A stretch of 64,000 bases of DNA from Dechloromonas hankyongensis. GTDB taxonomy: Bacteria > Pseudomonadota > Gammaproteobacteria > Burkholderiales > Rhodocyclaceae. Every line of letters begins with the position of its first letter. The first letter of the stretch is position 1. The position numbers and the translations under genes are program-made. The stretch covers positions 1,116,001 to 1,180,000 of the forward strand of contig NZ_JAKLTN010000002.1 of the NCBI RefSeq assembly GCF_022012295.1, written 5' to 3'. This document shows positions 18,553 to 26,275 of the stretch, in pieces. The notes below the pieces were generated by a model. The model had not been told where the DNA came from and searched no databases. It saw nothing but the letters and a program-made list of their open reading frames with translations.

Positions 18553-19167
18553 CTAGATCTCGGTTTGTTCCGAAATTTCGAGGGCATCATCGACTTCGAT
18601 ACCTAGGTATCGGACGGTACTCTCCAGCTTGGTATGCCCAAGCAGCAACTGAACCGCCCGCAGGTTCTTGGTTCGCTTGTAGATCAGTGTCGCCTTTGTT
18701 CGGCGCATCGAGTGCGTTCCGTAGGCGGATGTGTCCAGGCCAGCGGCCGCCACCCAATGGTGCACGATTCGGGCATATTGCCGGGTGGATACATGCGGGG
18801 AGCGAACGACGCGGCTGGGAAAGAGATACTGCTCCGCTTTGAGATTCGCCTTCACAATCCATGCTGCCACCGCCGACCGGGTCGGTTCAGTCAACTCGAA
18901 CTGCACTGGGCGTTGCGTTTTCCGCTGGATAACCATTGCCCGGGTCAATACTTAGCTACCGTGGGTAACGTCCCGAACCCGCAAATTGACGAGATCGCAG
19001 CCACGCAACTTGCTGTCAATTGCCAAGTTGAACATGGCCAGATCTCGAACCTGATGAGCATTCTGCAAAGGGATTCGGATTGCCCAAATATCCTTGGGCT
19101 TCAGAGGAGGCTTCTGGCCGACCAACTTACCCTTGTTCCAGGCTTCCCGGTGTTGTGAGGATTCCAT
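18553..19167 (-). pseudogene. Small tyrosine recombinase, copy B, with one in-frame stop codon
   Basis: A solitary tyrosine recombinase of about 204 codons from ATG 19167 (AAAGGAG 8 bases upstream). All catalytic motifs are visible: first Arg in SKLRGCDLV, Lys in VIQRKTQRP, HxxR in THSMRRTK, His in LLGHTKL and Tyr in VRYLGIEVDD. One defect exists. Codon 72 is TAA (18954-18952), in the segment DVTHGS-stop-VLTRAMV, where relatives I recall have glutamine. A single C-to-T change would explain it. The frame is otherwise open, and TTG 18948 could reinitiate a 131-residue C-terminal piece. It is inverted relative to copy A at 8963-9502. Confidence 0.85.
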
Positions 19168-19341
19168 GTCAGACTCCTTTGGTGTTGATGGGAATCTGAT
19201 TGTTCTGCCAAACAGCGAACGTCAGGTTTCAGCGAGACTGTTGGATAGGTGCTTCCGGCCAAGAGCAGTCGGTTGAAGAAATCTCCCGAAGCAGCCATTT
19301 AGACCATAAAATTTCTATGTCATCTTTTTTTCAGAGGCAGT

Positions 19342-20049
19342 GTGGCCAAGTGGAAATCTGAAGGAATACAGAAAATTGCCTTGGCTCTGCATTTGCTTGT
19401 GCTGATTGCCCTACTGGCGACTCAACTCCTTGGAATTGCATCCTCAATTGGAACAATAATCCCTCTGCGCCTGACAAAGGGTGAGAGTGTTGAGGTATCG
19501 GTTTTTCGGCTATCCCCTACGCCTTTGCACTTTCGCCTGGATTTCAATAAGCAGAAAGGGACGATTCGGCCTGAATTGGGGGGGATTAAGCACACCGACC
19601 CAAATGGCGGGAAAATCCGGTTCGATAGCCCGGGCGAAGCGATTAAGATTTTGGCAGCAAGTGAACTAGGTCGTCAGGTGTATGAGATGTTTCCTGGAGG
19701 GTATCTCGCTTTCGAGAAGGACGACTCCACCGCAAAACGCATTTTCGAACCGTTTGTCGAAGACGACGACCCTGCTGCATACCCCTGGCCTCCAGCAAAC
19801 CATCTTCGACCAACATTGCCTGCCGGCTTTTCAACGTTGAAATTCTCTGTGGTTCAGGCGGGAACCATTACCGCAAACGAACAAGTGAAAATTTATATTG
19901 CTCCTCCGCTGGATGTGAAAACAGTACAGACATCCGATTACTTGTGGCTGGGTTGGGCCACAATTTTGTTGCCATGGAATTTATTTGCGTTGGCGATGTA
20001 TGGCTGGTATCTGCTCAAGAAAGCCAGGCGACTAGCATCTAATAAGTGA
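19342..20049 (+). CDS. Hypothetical protein with N- and C-terminal membrane anchors
   Basis: A 235-residue protein from GTG 19342 (AGAGG eight bases upstream). Hydrophobic segments lie at about 11-38 and 202-222, enclosing an extracytoplasmic domain rich in beta-strand-like text (VSVFRLSPTPLHFRLDF, TLKFSVVQAGTI). A short basic tail (LLKKARRLASNK) follows TM2. No family recognised. It is followed by Rep1 copy d, and the whole block has the look of a captured gene. Confidence 0.65.
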   Translation: MAKWKSEGIQKIALALHLLVLIALLATQLLGIASSIGTIIPLRLTKGESVEVSVFRLSPTPLHFRLDFNKQKGTIRPELGGIKHTDPNGGKIRFDSPGEAIKILAASELGRQVYEMFPGGYLAFEKDDSTAKRIFEPFVEDDDPAAYPWPPANHLRPTLPAGFSTLKFSVVQAGTITANEQVKIYIAPPLDVKTVQTSDYLWLGWATILLPWNLFALAMYGWYLLKKARRLASNK

Positions 20050-20136
20050 TGCCACCAGCGTCTATCTCTAAGACCCTTGTTGGCTTGCTGCGAAATGCCA
20101 TGAAAGTCTGCTGTCAGCAAACACCGCCGTCAGCTA

Positions 20137-20225
20137 TGGGCCGCAGGCCGTCAGTTGAGTTTTGAGAAGCGGCCATTGGCGTGGCCTCGCGCTTGAGATG
20201 TAACTGCACCAGGCGGGAGTCGGCC
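20137..20225 (+). repeat. Island repeat Rep1, copy d
   Basis: 89 bases nearly identical to copy c (14724-14812). Both include GTCAGTTGAGTTTTGAGAAG and GCTTGAGATGTAACTGCACC. Confidence 0.85.
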
Positions 20226-20383
20226 AGAAGCGGTCATTGAGGATTTGTCCCGATAGCGGACATCCGAGCCGTCTTCCGGGCGTCCGTATTATTGGAGTTG
20301 TTATACGGCCCTGACTTGGGCCACCTCCTTGCCCCACCGGCAATTCCGAAAGCATAATTGCTGCATGTATTTGCATTTCATAT

Positions 20384-20418
20384 ACGGACCCAGCGGGTCC
20401 GTTTGCTAACTGTTAGGA
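20384..20418 (+). repeat. attC-like hairpin ending in CTAAC-T-GTTAGGA
   Basis: A perfect 8-bp stem ACGGACCC / GGGTCCGT with a 3-base loop is followed by TTG and CTAACTGTTAGGA (core 20412-20418). It resembles the hairpin at 14990-15029 in layout, and the next gene begins 7 bases later. The last core base departs from GTTRRRY. It is probably the right half of a recombination site. Confidence 0.45.
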
Positions 20419-21121
20419 GTCTCTCTTGTTTGGCCTATTTCGCAAAAGAAAAGAAGAAGCGCAACCGGTTGCTGCAGCGAGCCCGAGCACTGACCACGAC
20501 AAAGACGTTCTTGAAAGAATTGTTCCTATGATCAAGGTGGTCGAACACCAAGGCACTGGACTGCAACACATTGAGCTCCCCGAGGGCGACTCTCCTATTT
20601 CGAACGTCTTCGCGGGTGACCTCATTGTCATGTACGCAGAGGATCTCCCGGACCGCTTCGCATATCTGTCCAAAAAGCGAATGCGTGAGCTTGGCCTGAA
20701 CATGGATGAACTGCACGCCCTCGCAATTCAAAATCTACCTAACCGAATTCCTGAAATTCAGCTTCATGGCAGCGCTCCGCGATTCATGCTTACCGCAGGC
20801 GGAAATTTCGAGGCGACTCTACTTTTGCATCCCACCCTTTGGGATTCTCTTGCTGAGCACTTGCCTGGCACACCGATGGCCGTTGTTCCTTCGCGCGATC
20901 TACTCTTCGTCACATGTTTAGAGTGGGAAGAAGGCCCGGCTTTCATGAAAGAAATGGCAGAAAAAGAACTGGAAGATAACCGTTATGCCTTGTCCAAGCT
21001 TGTCTTCGTCAGGCACAACAATTCGTGGATTGTCGATAGCTTCCACTCCTAACACTACATTCAACACGGACCCACAACGGCAGCGCTTCGCACCGCCATT
21101 GCGGGCCGGTTAATTTCGACG
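20413..21121 (+). mobile_element. Integron-type gene cassette
   Basis: A complete cassette by layout. It begins inside a GTTAGG core, contains one gene (20426-21052) and ends at the first base of the right core of a good attC site. No integron integrase gene lies in the window, so this belongs to an attC cluster without an integrase (CALIN-like) or to a remnant. Confidence 0.6.
20426..21052 (+). CDS. DUF1444 family protein, cassette gene
   Basis: A 208-residue soluble protein resembling DUF1444/YtpQ-like proteins, of unknown function. Supporting features are the segment VFAGDLIVMYAEDLPDRFAYL, then LHALAIQNLPNRIPEIQLHG, FMLTAGGNFEATLLLHPTLWDS, and VVPSRDLLFVTCLEWEEG near the end. The N-terminus is a basic MFGLFRKRKEE leader. 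The TTG start is supported by TAGGAG six bases upstream, itself part of the recombination core. An attC site follows the stop within 7 bases, the classical cassette arrangement. Confidence 0.75.
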   Translation: MFGLFRKRKEEAQPVAAASPSTDHDKDVLERIVPMIKVVEHQGTGLQHIELPEGDSPISNVFAGDLIVMYAEDLPDRFAYLSKKRMRELGLNMDELHALAIQNLPNRIPEIQLHGSAPRFMLTAGGNFEATLLLHPTLWDSLAEHLPGTPMAVVPSRDLLFVTCLEWEEGPAFMKEMAEKELEDNRYALSKLVFVRHNNSWIVDSFHS

Positions 21122-21127
21122 TTGGGC
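21059..21127 (+). repeat. attC recombination site (59-base-element type)
   Basis: A 69-base site. Left core ATTCAAC (RYYYAAC, 21059-21065) and right core GTTGGGC (GTTRRRY, 21121-21127) flank an imperfect inverted repeat in which CGGACCCACAACGGC pairs with GCCATTGCGGGCCG around a short loop. The right-hand segment GGTTAATTTCGAC has the spacing and text of classical class 1 cassette attC sites. Boundaries fit a cassette gene ending six bases before and another starting 16 bases after. Confidence 0.8.
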
Positions 21128-21143
21128 CTAACGGAGACACTAC

Positions 21144-21500
21144 GTGAGCGCAGAAATCGAGCAAGTTTTAGTAGTTCGCAAAGTCAAAGCAGCGTCAATC
21201 TACAAATTGCTCCTTTGTGGGCTTCTCATAGCTTTTGTTCCTCTTGGTTTGGTGTTTGGTATCTCAGGCCTTTTCGGTGCTGACACCGTAAAATGGAACA
21301 ACCAACCCATTCATGGCGTGGCTGCTCTGTTTGTTGGCCCCGCTCTATCCGTGTTCATCGCACTGCTTTTCACAGGCTTCCTGGGCACCCTGACTAGCTT
21401 TGGGCTGTGGCTGTTTTCCCGTTTTCGCACAATAAGCATCCGGGTCGTCTTGGCCCAACCTTCCGCTCCAAGGGACGCGCCGCAAGCGGTGCGTCCCTGA
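21144..21500 (+). CDS. Small membrane protein, cassette-like
   Basis: A 118-residue protein from GTG 21144 with CGGAG upstream, directly behind the attC right core. Two strongly hydrophobic segments (about 19-45 and 63-90) indicate two or more membrane spans; the ends are basic. No family recognised. No second attC was found behind it before the signalling operon, so its own downstream site is lost or degenerate. Confidence 0.6.
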   Translation: MSAEIEQVLVVRKVKAASIYKLLLCGLLIAFVPLGLVFGISGLFGADTVKWNNQPIHGVAALFVGPALSVFIALLFTGFLGTLTSFGLWLFSRFRTISIRVVLAQPSAPRDAPQAVRP

Positions 21501-21745
21501 GCTAGTACGTTTGAATGTCCGCTTTCCCAAGCAGCCAATTACCGCTTTGGGTCGAAAGTGGATGTAGCAGGTTGCCCCAGAGCCGTCATCGGTATCTTCA
21601 AAGCACAAAGGCCGGTCTGTAATCAGAACCGGCCATTTGCATTTAGAAGGCCACTGTCCGCTAGGGCCGAACTACGGCCCAATGCGCTACGGCTGGATTC
21701 GGCCGGGCTGCCACACAGCATCGCGAACCGCTGCGTGACATCGGG
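21501..21745. other. Repeat-rich end of the AT-richer island part
   Basis: No supported ORF. It holds the degenerate words GAATGTCCGCTTT, CTTTGGGTCGAAAG and GTCCGCTAGGGCCGAACTACGGCCC, plus Rep2 copy 2. The change to the GC-rich signalling operon is sharp at about 21720. Confidence 0.5.
21567..21634 (-). repeat. Island repeat Rep2, copy 2 (inverted relative to copy 1)
   Basis: On the minus strand it reads GGCCGGTTCTGA...ACCGGCC, then CTTTGAAGATACCGATGACG and GGGGCAACCTGC. It matches 10911-10981 apart from a few substitutions and small indels. Confidence 0.75.
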
Positions 21746-23794
21746 TCAGTTCAAAATCGACCGCAAATACTCGTCGACCGCAGCATGCTGCATCGGCCGG
21801 GCAAAGAAATAGCCCTGGAATTCGTTGCAGCCGCTAATGGCTAGCACGTCCCTTTCCCCCTCGGTTTCGACGCCTTCGGCGACGATGTGCAGGTTCAGGG
21901 TCTTGCCCAGAAAAATGATGGCGTGCGGAATCGCCATCGCCTTGCCGCCGCGGTCGCAACCGGAAACGAAGGAGCGGTCGATCTTCAGGGTGTCGATCGG
22001 CAGGCGTTGCAGGTAGCTCAATGACGAATAGCCGGTGCCGAAATCATCGACTGCGATGCGCACCCCAAGCGCCTTGATCGACTTGAGCACGCGGATGGTG
22101 TGCTCGACGTCGCCCATGATCATGCTCTCGGTGATTTCCAGCTCCAGGCAGTCCGGCGGCAGACCGGACACCGCCAGGGCGTCGGCGATCATGGCCAGCA
22201 GGCCGGGCTCCTTCAATTGCCGCGCCGACAGGTTGACCGCGATGCCCAGGGCCTGCCCATCGACCAGCGGCCAGCTCGCCGCGGTCCGGCAGGCGGCATA
22301 CAGCACCTGCTCGCCGATGGCCAGGATCTGCCCGGTTTCCTCGGCCAGCGGGATAAAACGGTCGGGTGTCACCAGGCCCTGCCCAGCACTGTTCCAGCGC
22401 ACCAGCGCCTCGAAACCGCGCACCCGCCCCGCCGCGTCGGTCTTCGGCTGATAGACCACGGTCAGTTCGTTGTGCTCGATGGCCCGCTGCAGGGCACTTT
22501 CCAGGACAAAGCGATCCTGCACCACCTGGTTGAGGTCGCGGGTGTAGAAATGGTATTGGCCCTTGCCCGTTTTCTTGGCGTGATACATCGCCACATCGGC
22601 GACCCGCAGCAAGCCGTCAAGATCCTGCGCATCGTCGGGATAGACGCTGACCCCTATGCTGCAGTTGATGCGCAGGTCATGCCCTTCCAGGGCCAGGGGA
22701 GCCTGGATGGTGGCCAGCACCCGGTCGAGCAGGTGCTGGGTATCCTCGCGCGACGTCTGCTCGCCCATGATCAGCACGAATTCGTCGCCGCCGTAGCGGG
22801 CGATGGTATCCACACCGCGCAAGGCGTGACGCAGACGGCGGGCGATTTCGATCAGCAGCTCGTCGCCGGCCGCATGGCCGAGGCTGTCGTTGATCACCTT
22901 GAAGTTGTCGAGATCGACAAAGGCCAGCGCCACCTTGTTCGCCTGGCGCAGGGCCTGCTGCACGGCCTGATCGAGGCGATCCTGCAACAGGTTGCGATTG
23001 GGCAGGCCGGTCAGCGGATCGTGCGTCGCCTGATGCTGCAGCACCGACTGGTATCGACGGCGTTCGGTGATGTCTTCGACCGTGCCCTCGTAATAGAGCA
23101 GGGAGCCGTCCGGAGCGCACACGGCATGGGCGTTTTCGGAAATCCAGATGCGGCCGCCGTCGCGGCAAATGACCTCGGATTCGAAATCACTGACCTGGCC
23201 GTCGCGCTGGATCAGCCGCTTGAAATCGACCCGCCGCCGCGGGGCGACATAAAGGCCGGTGGCGATGTCGGCCAGGCTGCTGATCAGGGATTCCGGCGTC
23301 GGGTACCGGTAGAGCGTGGCCAGCGCCTGGTTGGCCGCCAGGTAGCGCCCGTTCTCGGTGCTCTGGAACATGCCGACCACCGAATTCTCGAAGATGCTGC
23401 GATAGCGCAACTCGGTTTCCGCCAGCTGAATCTGGGCCAGGACGCGGTCGGTAATATCCTCCAGATAGCCGTCGAGCACCTGGCGCCCCAGCTCGTCGCG
23501 CAGCCCGACGCCGCGCTCCAGGACCCATTTCTCCTCACCGTCGCGACAGACGATGCGGTACTCGATGTGGTAGCGCCCGCCGGTGTCGAGCGCGGCCAGT
23601 ATGGTTCCCCGCACGGCAGCACGGTCTTCCGGATGGGTCAGCGCTTCGAGCGACCGCTGCCGGTTGCCGACCAGATCCTGGGCGGCATGGCCGGTCAGTT
23701 CCCGGCAACCGGGGCTGACCGAGAGCAGGGTCCAGTATTCATCGACCAGACAGCGAAAAAACATGCCTTCCAGGTTCGCAAACACAGTACTCAT
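21746..23794 (-). CDS. PAS-PAS-GGDEF-EAL cyclic-di-GMP protein
   Basis: A soluble bifunctional-type signalling protein of 682 residues from ATG 23794. Two PAS/PAC modules (about 5-120 and 128-245) precede GGDEF (motif 335-339, with RxxD as RGVD upstream) and EAL (EAL at 462-464). Phosphodiesterase residues look complete: [42 protein letters not shown] and the Q in FQGYFF. Both activities are possible. An in-frame ATG at 23911 would overlap the upstream gene by 32 bases with low-complexity text, so I prefer 23794. It is last in a three-gene operon with a NIT protein and an MCP. Confidence 0.92.
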   Translation of the reverse strand: MSTVFANLEGMFFRCLVDEYWTLLSVSPGCRELTGHAAQDLVGNRQRSLEALTHPEDRAAVRGTILAALDTGGRYHIEYRIVCRDGEEKWVLERGVGLRDELGRQVLDGYLEDITDRVLAQIQLAETELRYRSIFENSVVGMFQSTENGRYLAANQALATLYRYPTPESLISSLADIATGLYVAPRRRVDFKRLIQRDGQVSDFESEVICRDGGRIWISENAHAVCAPDGSLLYYEGTVEDITERRRYQSVLQHQATHDPLTGLPNRNLLQDRLDQAVQQALRQANKVALAFVDLDNFKVINDSLGHAAGDELLIEIARRLRHALRGVDTIARYGGDEFVLIMGEQTSREDTQHLLDRVLATIQAPLALEGHDLRINCSIGVSVYPDDAQDLDGLLRVADVAMYHAKKTGKGQYHFYTRDLNQVVQDRFVLESALQRAIEHNELTVVYQPKTDAAGRVRGFEALVRWNSAGQGLVTPDRFIPLAEETGQILAIGEQVLYAACRTAASWPLVDGQALGIAVNLSARQLKEPGLLAMIADALAVSGLPPDCLELEITESMIMGDVEHTIRVLKSIKALGVRIAVDDFGTGYSSLSYLQRLPIDTLKIDRSFVSGCDRGGKAMAIPHAIIFLGKTLNLHIVAEGVETEGERDVLAISGCNEFQGYFFARPMQHAAVDEYLRSILN

Positions 23795-23879
23795 GGTCGA
23801 TGCCGCCCGTCTGTCGAATCCGCCCCCATGTTCAGCTCCAAAACCCGCTCGGCCGGCCGAATTCGGCAACAGGCTGAAT

Positions 23880-24779
23880 TTAGGCGCTCTGCAATCGAAG
23901 GGCATGTCCATCGTTGGCCTTTCTGTTTCCCGCTGCCGCCAACATGGTGCCGCTCTCGTTTATCCATACAAAAACACTATCGACCGCTGCTGTAGCGATA
24001 TCGAAATACTCTTGCGCCGCCACGCTGATACCGGAACTCAGCAGCATCCGAGTGCGGATTACGCGGGCCATTTCCTGCACCGCCAAGGCTGCCTTTTCCG
24101 CCTTCGGCCCCTGCCCGCCCACCTCGTTGGCCTGATTGAGCAAGGCCTCGGCGCGCGCCACCAGGAACATCAGGCGAACGCGCGCCACAGCCGAACAGCC
24201 GCGTTTCGCCGCGACGCTGGTCCCCAGGGCACGGGCCTGCCCCAGACACTCGGTCAGGGCCGGCAGGCGGCTGGCGTAATTGCGTACCAGGCCGCGGGAA
24301 CAGCGATCGACCAGCAACACCTCGACCCGCGATTCGCCCAAGGCGGCGAGCCACTGCAGCAGTTGATCGATCAGGAAGCTGTGCTGGGCGATGCTTTGTT
24401 CGACGGAAAGTCCGGTCAGCTTCTCGCGCAGTTGCCCCCATTGGAACTGGAACAGGGCCAGATCGTTCTGGGTCAGGCACGGATGCGCCCGGGCGCCTTC
24501 CTTGCCGGCCACTTCGCGCAAGGACGGAATCAGGCCGTCGATGTCGCGCCCCTTGCCGTCCAGTCGCGTCCGGAAAGCCTGGTCACCGGACAACAGGGCC
24601 GAACTCATGCCGCGATGCTGCTGAAAATGGCCGATCAGGGCGAGCAGCGAACGGCAGGCCGCCAGCGTGCTGTCCAGTGATTTGTCGGCATATTCCCAGT
24701 GCCGACGGCGATAGAGCATCATCGACACCCCCACAATGACGATGGCCAGCGCCAGCATCGCGTAAATGAGCCAGTTCAT
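23880..24779 (-). CDS. Membrane-anchored NIT (nitrate/nitrite-sensing) domain protein
   Basis: A 299-residue protein with one N-terminal membrane segment (about 4-22), a charged RRRHWEY stop-transfer and then a long helical domain. The opening [16 protein letters not shown] (about 51-66) is the NIT-domain hallmark, and the remainder ([13 protein letters not shown], then a second four-helix-like half with [20 protein letters not shown]) fits two helical bundles. It contains no output domain. It lies seven bases behind an MCP that lacks a sensor domain, so it probably supplies sensing to that receptor or to the PAS-GGDEF-EAL protein. Confidence 0.82.
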   Translation of the reverse strand: MNWLIYAMLALAIVIVGVSMMLYRRRHWEYADKSLDSTLAACRSLLALIGHFQQHRGMSSALLSGDQAFRTRLDGKGRDIDGLIPSLREVAGKEGARAHPCLTQNDLALFQFQWGQLREKLTGLSVEQSIAQHSFLIDQLLQWLAALGESRVEVLLVDRCSRGLVRNYASRLPALTECLGQARALGTSVAAKRGCSAVARVRLMFLVARAEALLNQANEVGGQGPKAEKAALAVQEMARVIRTRMLLSSGISVAAQEYFDIATAAVDSVFVWINESGTMLAAAGNRKANDGHALRLQSA

Positions 24780-24786
24780 TTCAACC

Positions 24787-26016
24787 TCACTCGTATTGGT
24801 ATTTTTTTAACGCCCCGGTCAACTGAACGGACAATTCACTGAGGTAACGGGATAGTTCGCTGTTCTCGCGCACCAGATGCTCGTTGGCATCAGCCAGTTG
24901 GGCGACCTGCTCGATGTCGCGGGCGATGTTCAGGCCGGCCGCGCTCTGCTCCTGGCTGGCGGCGGCGATATCGCGGATCAGGGCCAGCGTCTGGCCGGCG
25001 TTCTCCTCGACCCGGTGCAGGTCGGCCACCGCTTCGCCGGCATCGCTCAGGCTGCGGGCGGCCTGGCTGGTCGTCGCCGTCATGGCCTCGATCATGCTGC
25101 CGACGTCGACGCGGACCCCTTCGATGCGCTCGCCAATGTCGCGGGTCGCCTTGCTGGTCCGCTCGGCCAGTTTGCGCACTTCGTCGGCGACCACGGCAAA
25201 GCCGCGCCCCTGCTCGCCAGCCCGCGCCGCCTCGATGGCGGCGTTCAGGGCCAACAGATTGGTCTGCGCGGCGATTTCGGCAATCAGTTCGACGATGACA
25301 TCGATTTCCTGCGAGCGCTGGCCCAGACGGCTGGCGCTATCGGAAGTCGTTTGCACCATCGCCACCAGGCTTTCCAGGCTGCGCGCCAGACCATTGACCC
25401 GCTCGACGCCGGTCACTGCCATCTGCCCGGACGCCTCGGCCACCGCGGCCGCCCCCTGGGCGCTGTCGCTGGTCATGCCCAGGCTAACGGTCAGTTGCTC
25501 CAGCGTCGCCGAGGACGACAGCGTGATGTCGCGCTGGCGGCGCACGCCATCGTCGCCGCCCCGGGCGTTGACGTTGCTTTCGCCGGCCACGCTGGAAATC
25601 TCCTGCGACATCCGGGCGAAGGTCAGGAACAGTCCCGACAAGGAGCGGGCCATGCCGTTCAGGCGTTCGGCCAGCGGCGCCAGCGTCGCGCAGCGCCGGG
25701 TATCGAGGCGGCTGACCAGCCGGCCGGCCGCCAGTTCGACGGCAAAGCCGTCGATCAAAGTCAGCGCCGCTTCAAGCCCGCGCTGCATCCCGAAGACCGT
25801 CGCCACCGACAGACCGAGCAAGAGCACGGCGGCGACTGCCCACGGCATAGCCTGATCGCTCAGCATGGCGCCGGCCAATGCTGCACCGCCGCCCACCGCC
25901 AGCAACCAGCCGGCAAACGAACGACGGCGCAACGAGTTCATGCAGGCGCTCAAGGCGGGTACCGATTCAGTGCTAGTCATATCGGGCAGGCACAAAGTGA
26001 TGAGATTGCCTGACAC
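24787..26016 (-). CDS. Methyl-accepting chemotaxis protein lacking a ligand-binding domain
   Basis: A chemoreceptor-like signalling protein of 409 residues. Two membrane segments (about 34-51 and 57-76) are separated by only a few residues, so there is no periplasmic sensor domain. A short HAMP-like region and a full cytoplasmic signalling hairpin follow ([37 protein letters not shown]). The GTG start at 26016 has AAGGGAG seven bases upstream; the ATG at 25980 has none. The first gene of the operon, it is followed after seven bases by the NIT-domain gene. Confidence 0.88.
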   Translation of the reverse strand: MSGNLITLCLPDMTSTESVPALSACMNSLRRRSFAGWLLAVGGGAALAGAMLSDQAMPWAVAAVLLLGLSVATVFGMQRGLEAALTLIDGFAVELAAGRLVSRLDTRRCATLAPLAERLNGMARSLSGLFLTFARMSQEISSVAGESNVNARGGDDGVRRQRDITLSSSATLEQLTVSLGMTSDSAQGAAAVAEASGQMAVTGVERVNGLARSLESLVAMVQTTSDSASRLGQRSQEIDVIVELIAEIAAQTNLLALNAAIEAARAGEQGRGFAVVADEVRKLAERTSKATRDIGERIEGVRVDVGSMIEAMTATTSQAARSLSDAGEAVADLHRVEENAGQTLALIRDIAAASQEQSAAGLNIARDIEQVAQLADANEHLVRENSELSRYLSELSVQLTGALKKYQYE

Positions 26017-26238
26017 TAAGCAACTCCCTTGCCATGATCGAGCAGAAAATAATTCCTCTTTTCAAATCAAGGCAATGAATCAAAAAGCGTGGCATCGATG
26101 AAATGCAAAACCGCTTTGCGCCCATTCCGACGCCAGCACCCGGGTGGTGCACCGCACCAAACGAGTGCCGCCATCGCACCGGTCGGCACGCGGTAGCGCA
26201 CCGGAAACGTGCATCCGGATACTGTGTTGCGCAGCAGC

Positions 26239-26244
26239 TATAAT
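26239..26244 (+). promoter_or_regulatory. Candidate -10 box of prfB
   Basis: TATAAT 32 bases ahead of the prfB ATG. No good -35 hexamer was found at the normal distance. The 259-base gap 26017-26275 otherwise holds nothing recognised. Confidence 0.4.
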
Positions 26245-26275
26245 TGACGTTTTGCCACGCAACGAGAAGAACGTC

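Larger units (their letters stand above)
20050..20425. other. Gene-free repeat and recombination-site-like stretch
   Basis: It repeats the layout of 14473-15039: Rep1 (20137-20225), an AGCGGACATC word (20264), then a perfect hairpin with a GTTAGG core (20384-20418) directly before a gene. GTTGTTATACGGCCC at about 20298 could be a further degenerate core site. Confidence 0.55.

Noticed and set aside
8963-19167. Composite transposon bounded by IS elements
   Set aside because: The flanking genes are tyrosine recombinases, not DDE transposases; no terminal inverted repeats or target duplications were recognised.
20298-20312. GTTATAC as the right core of a further attC site
   Set aside because: No matching left core or stem could be found; kept only as a remark.
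22100-23995. 631-codon open frame antisense to the PAS-GGDEF-EAL gene
   Set aside because: Shadow; no recognisable domain, and the opposite strand carries intact GGDEF and EAL motifs.
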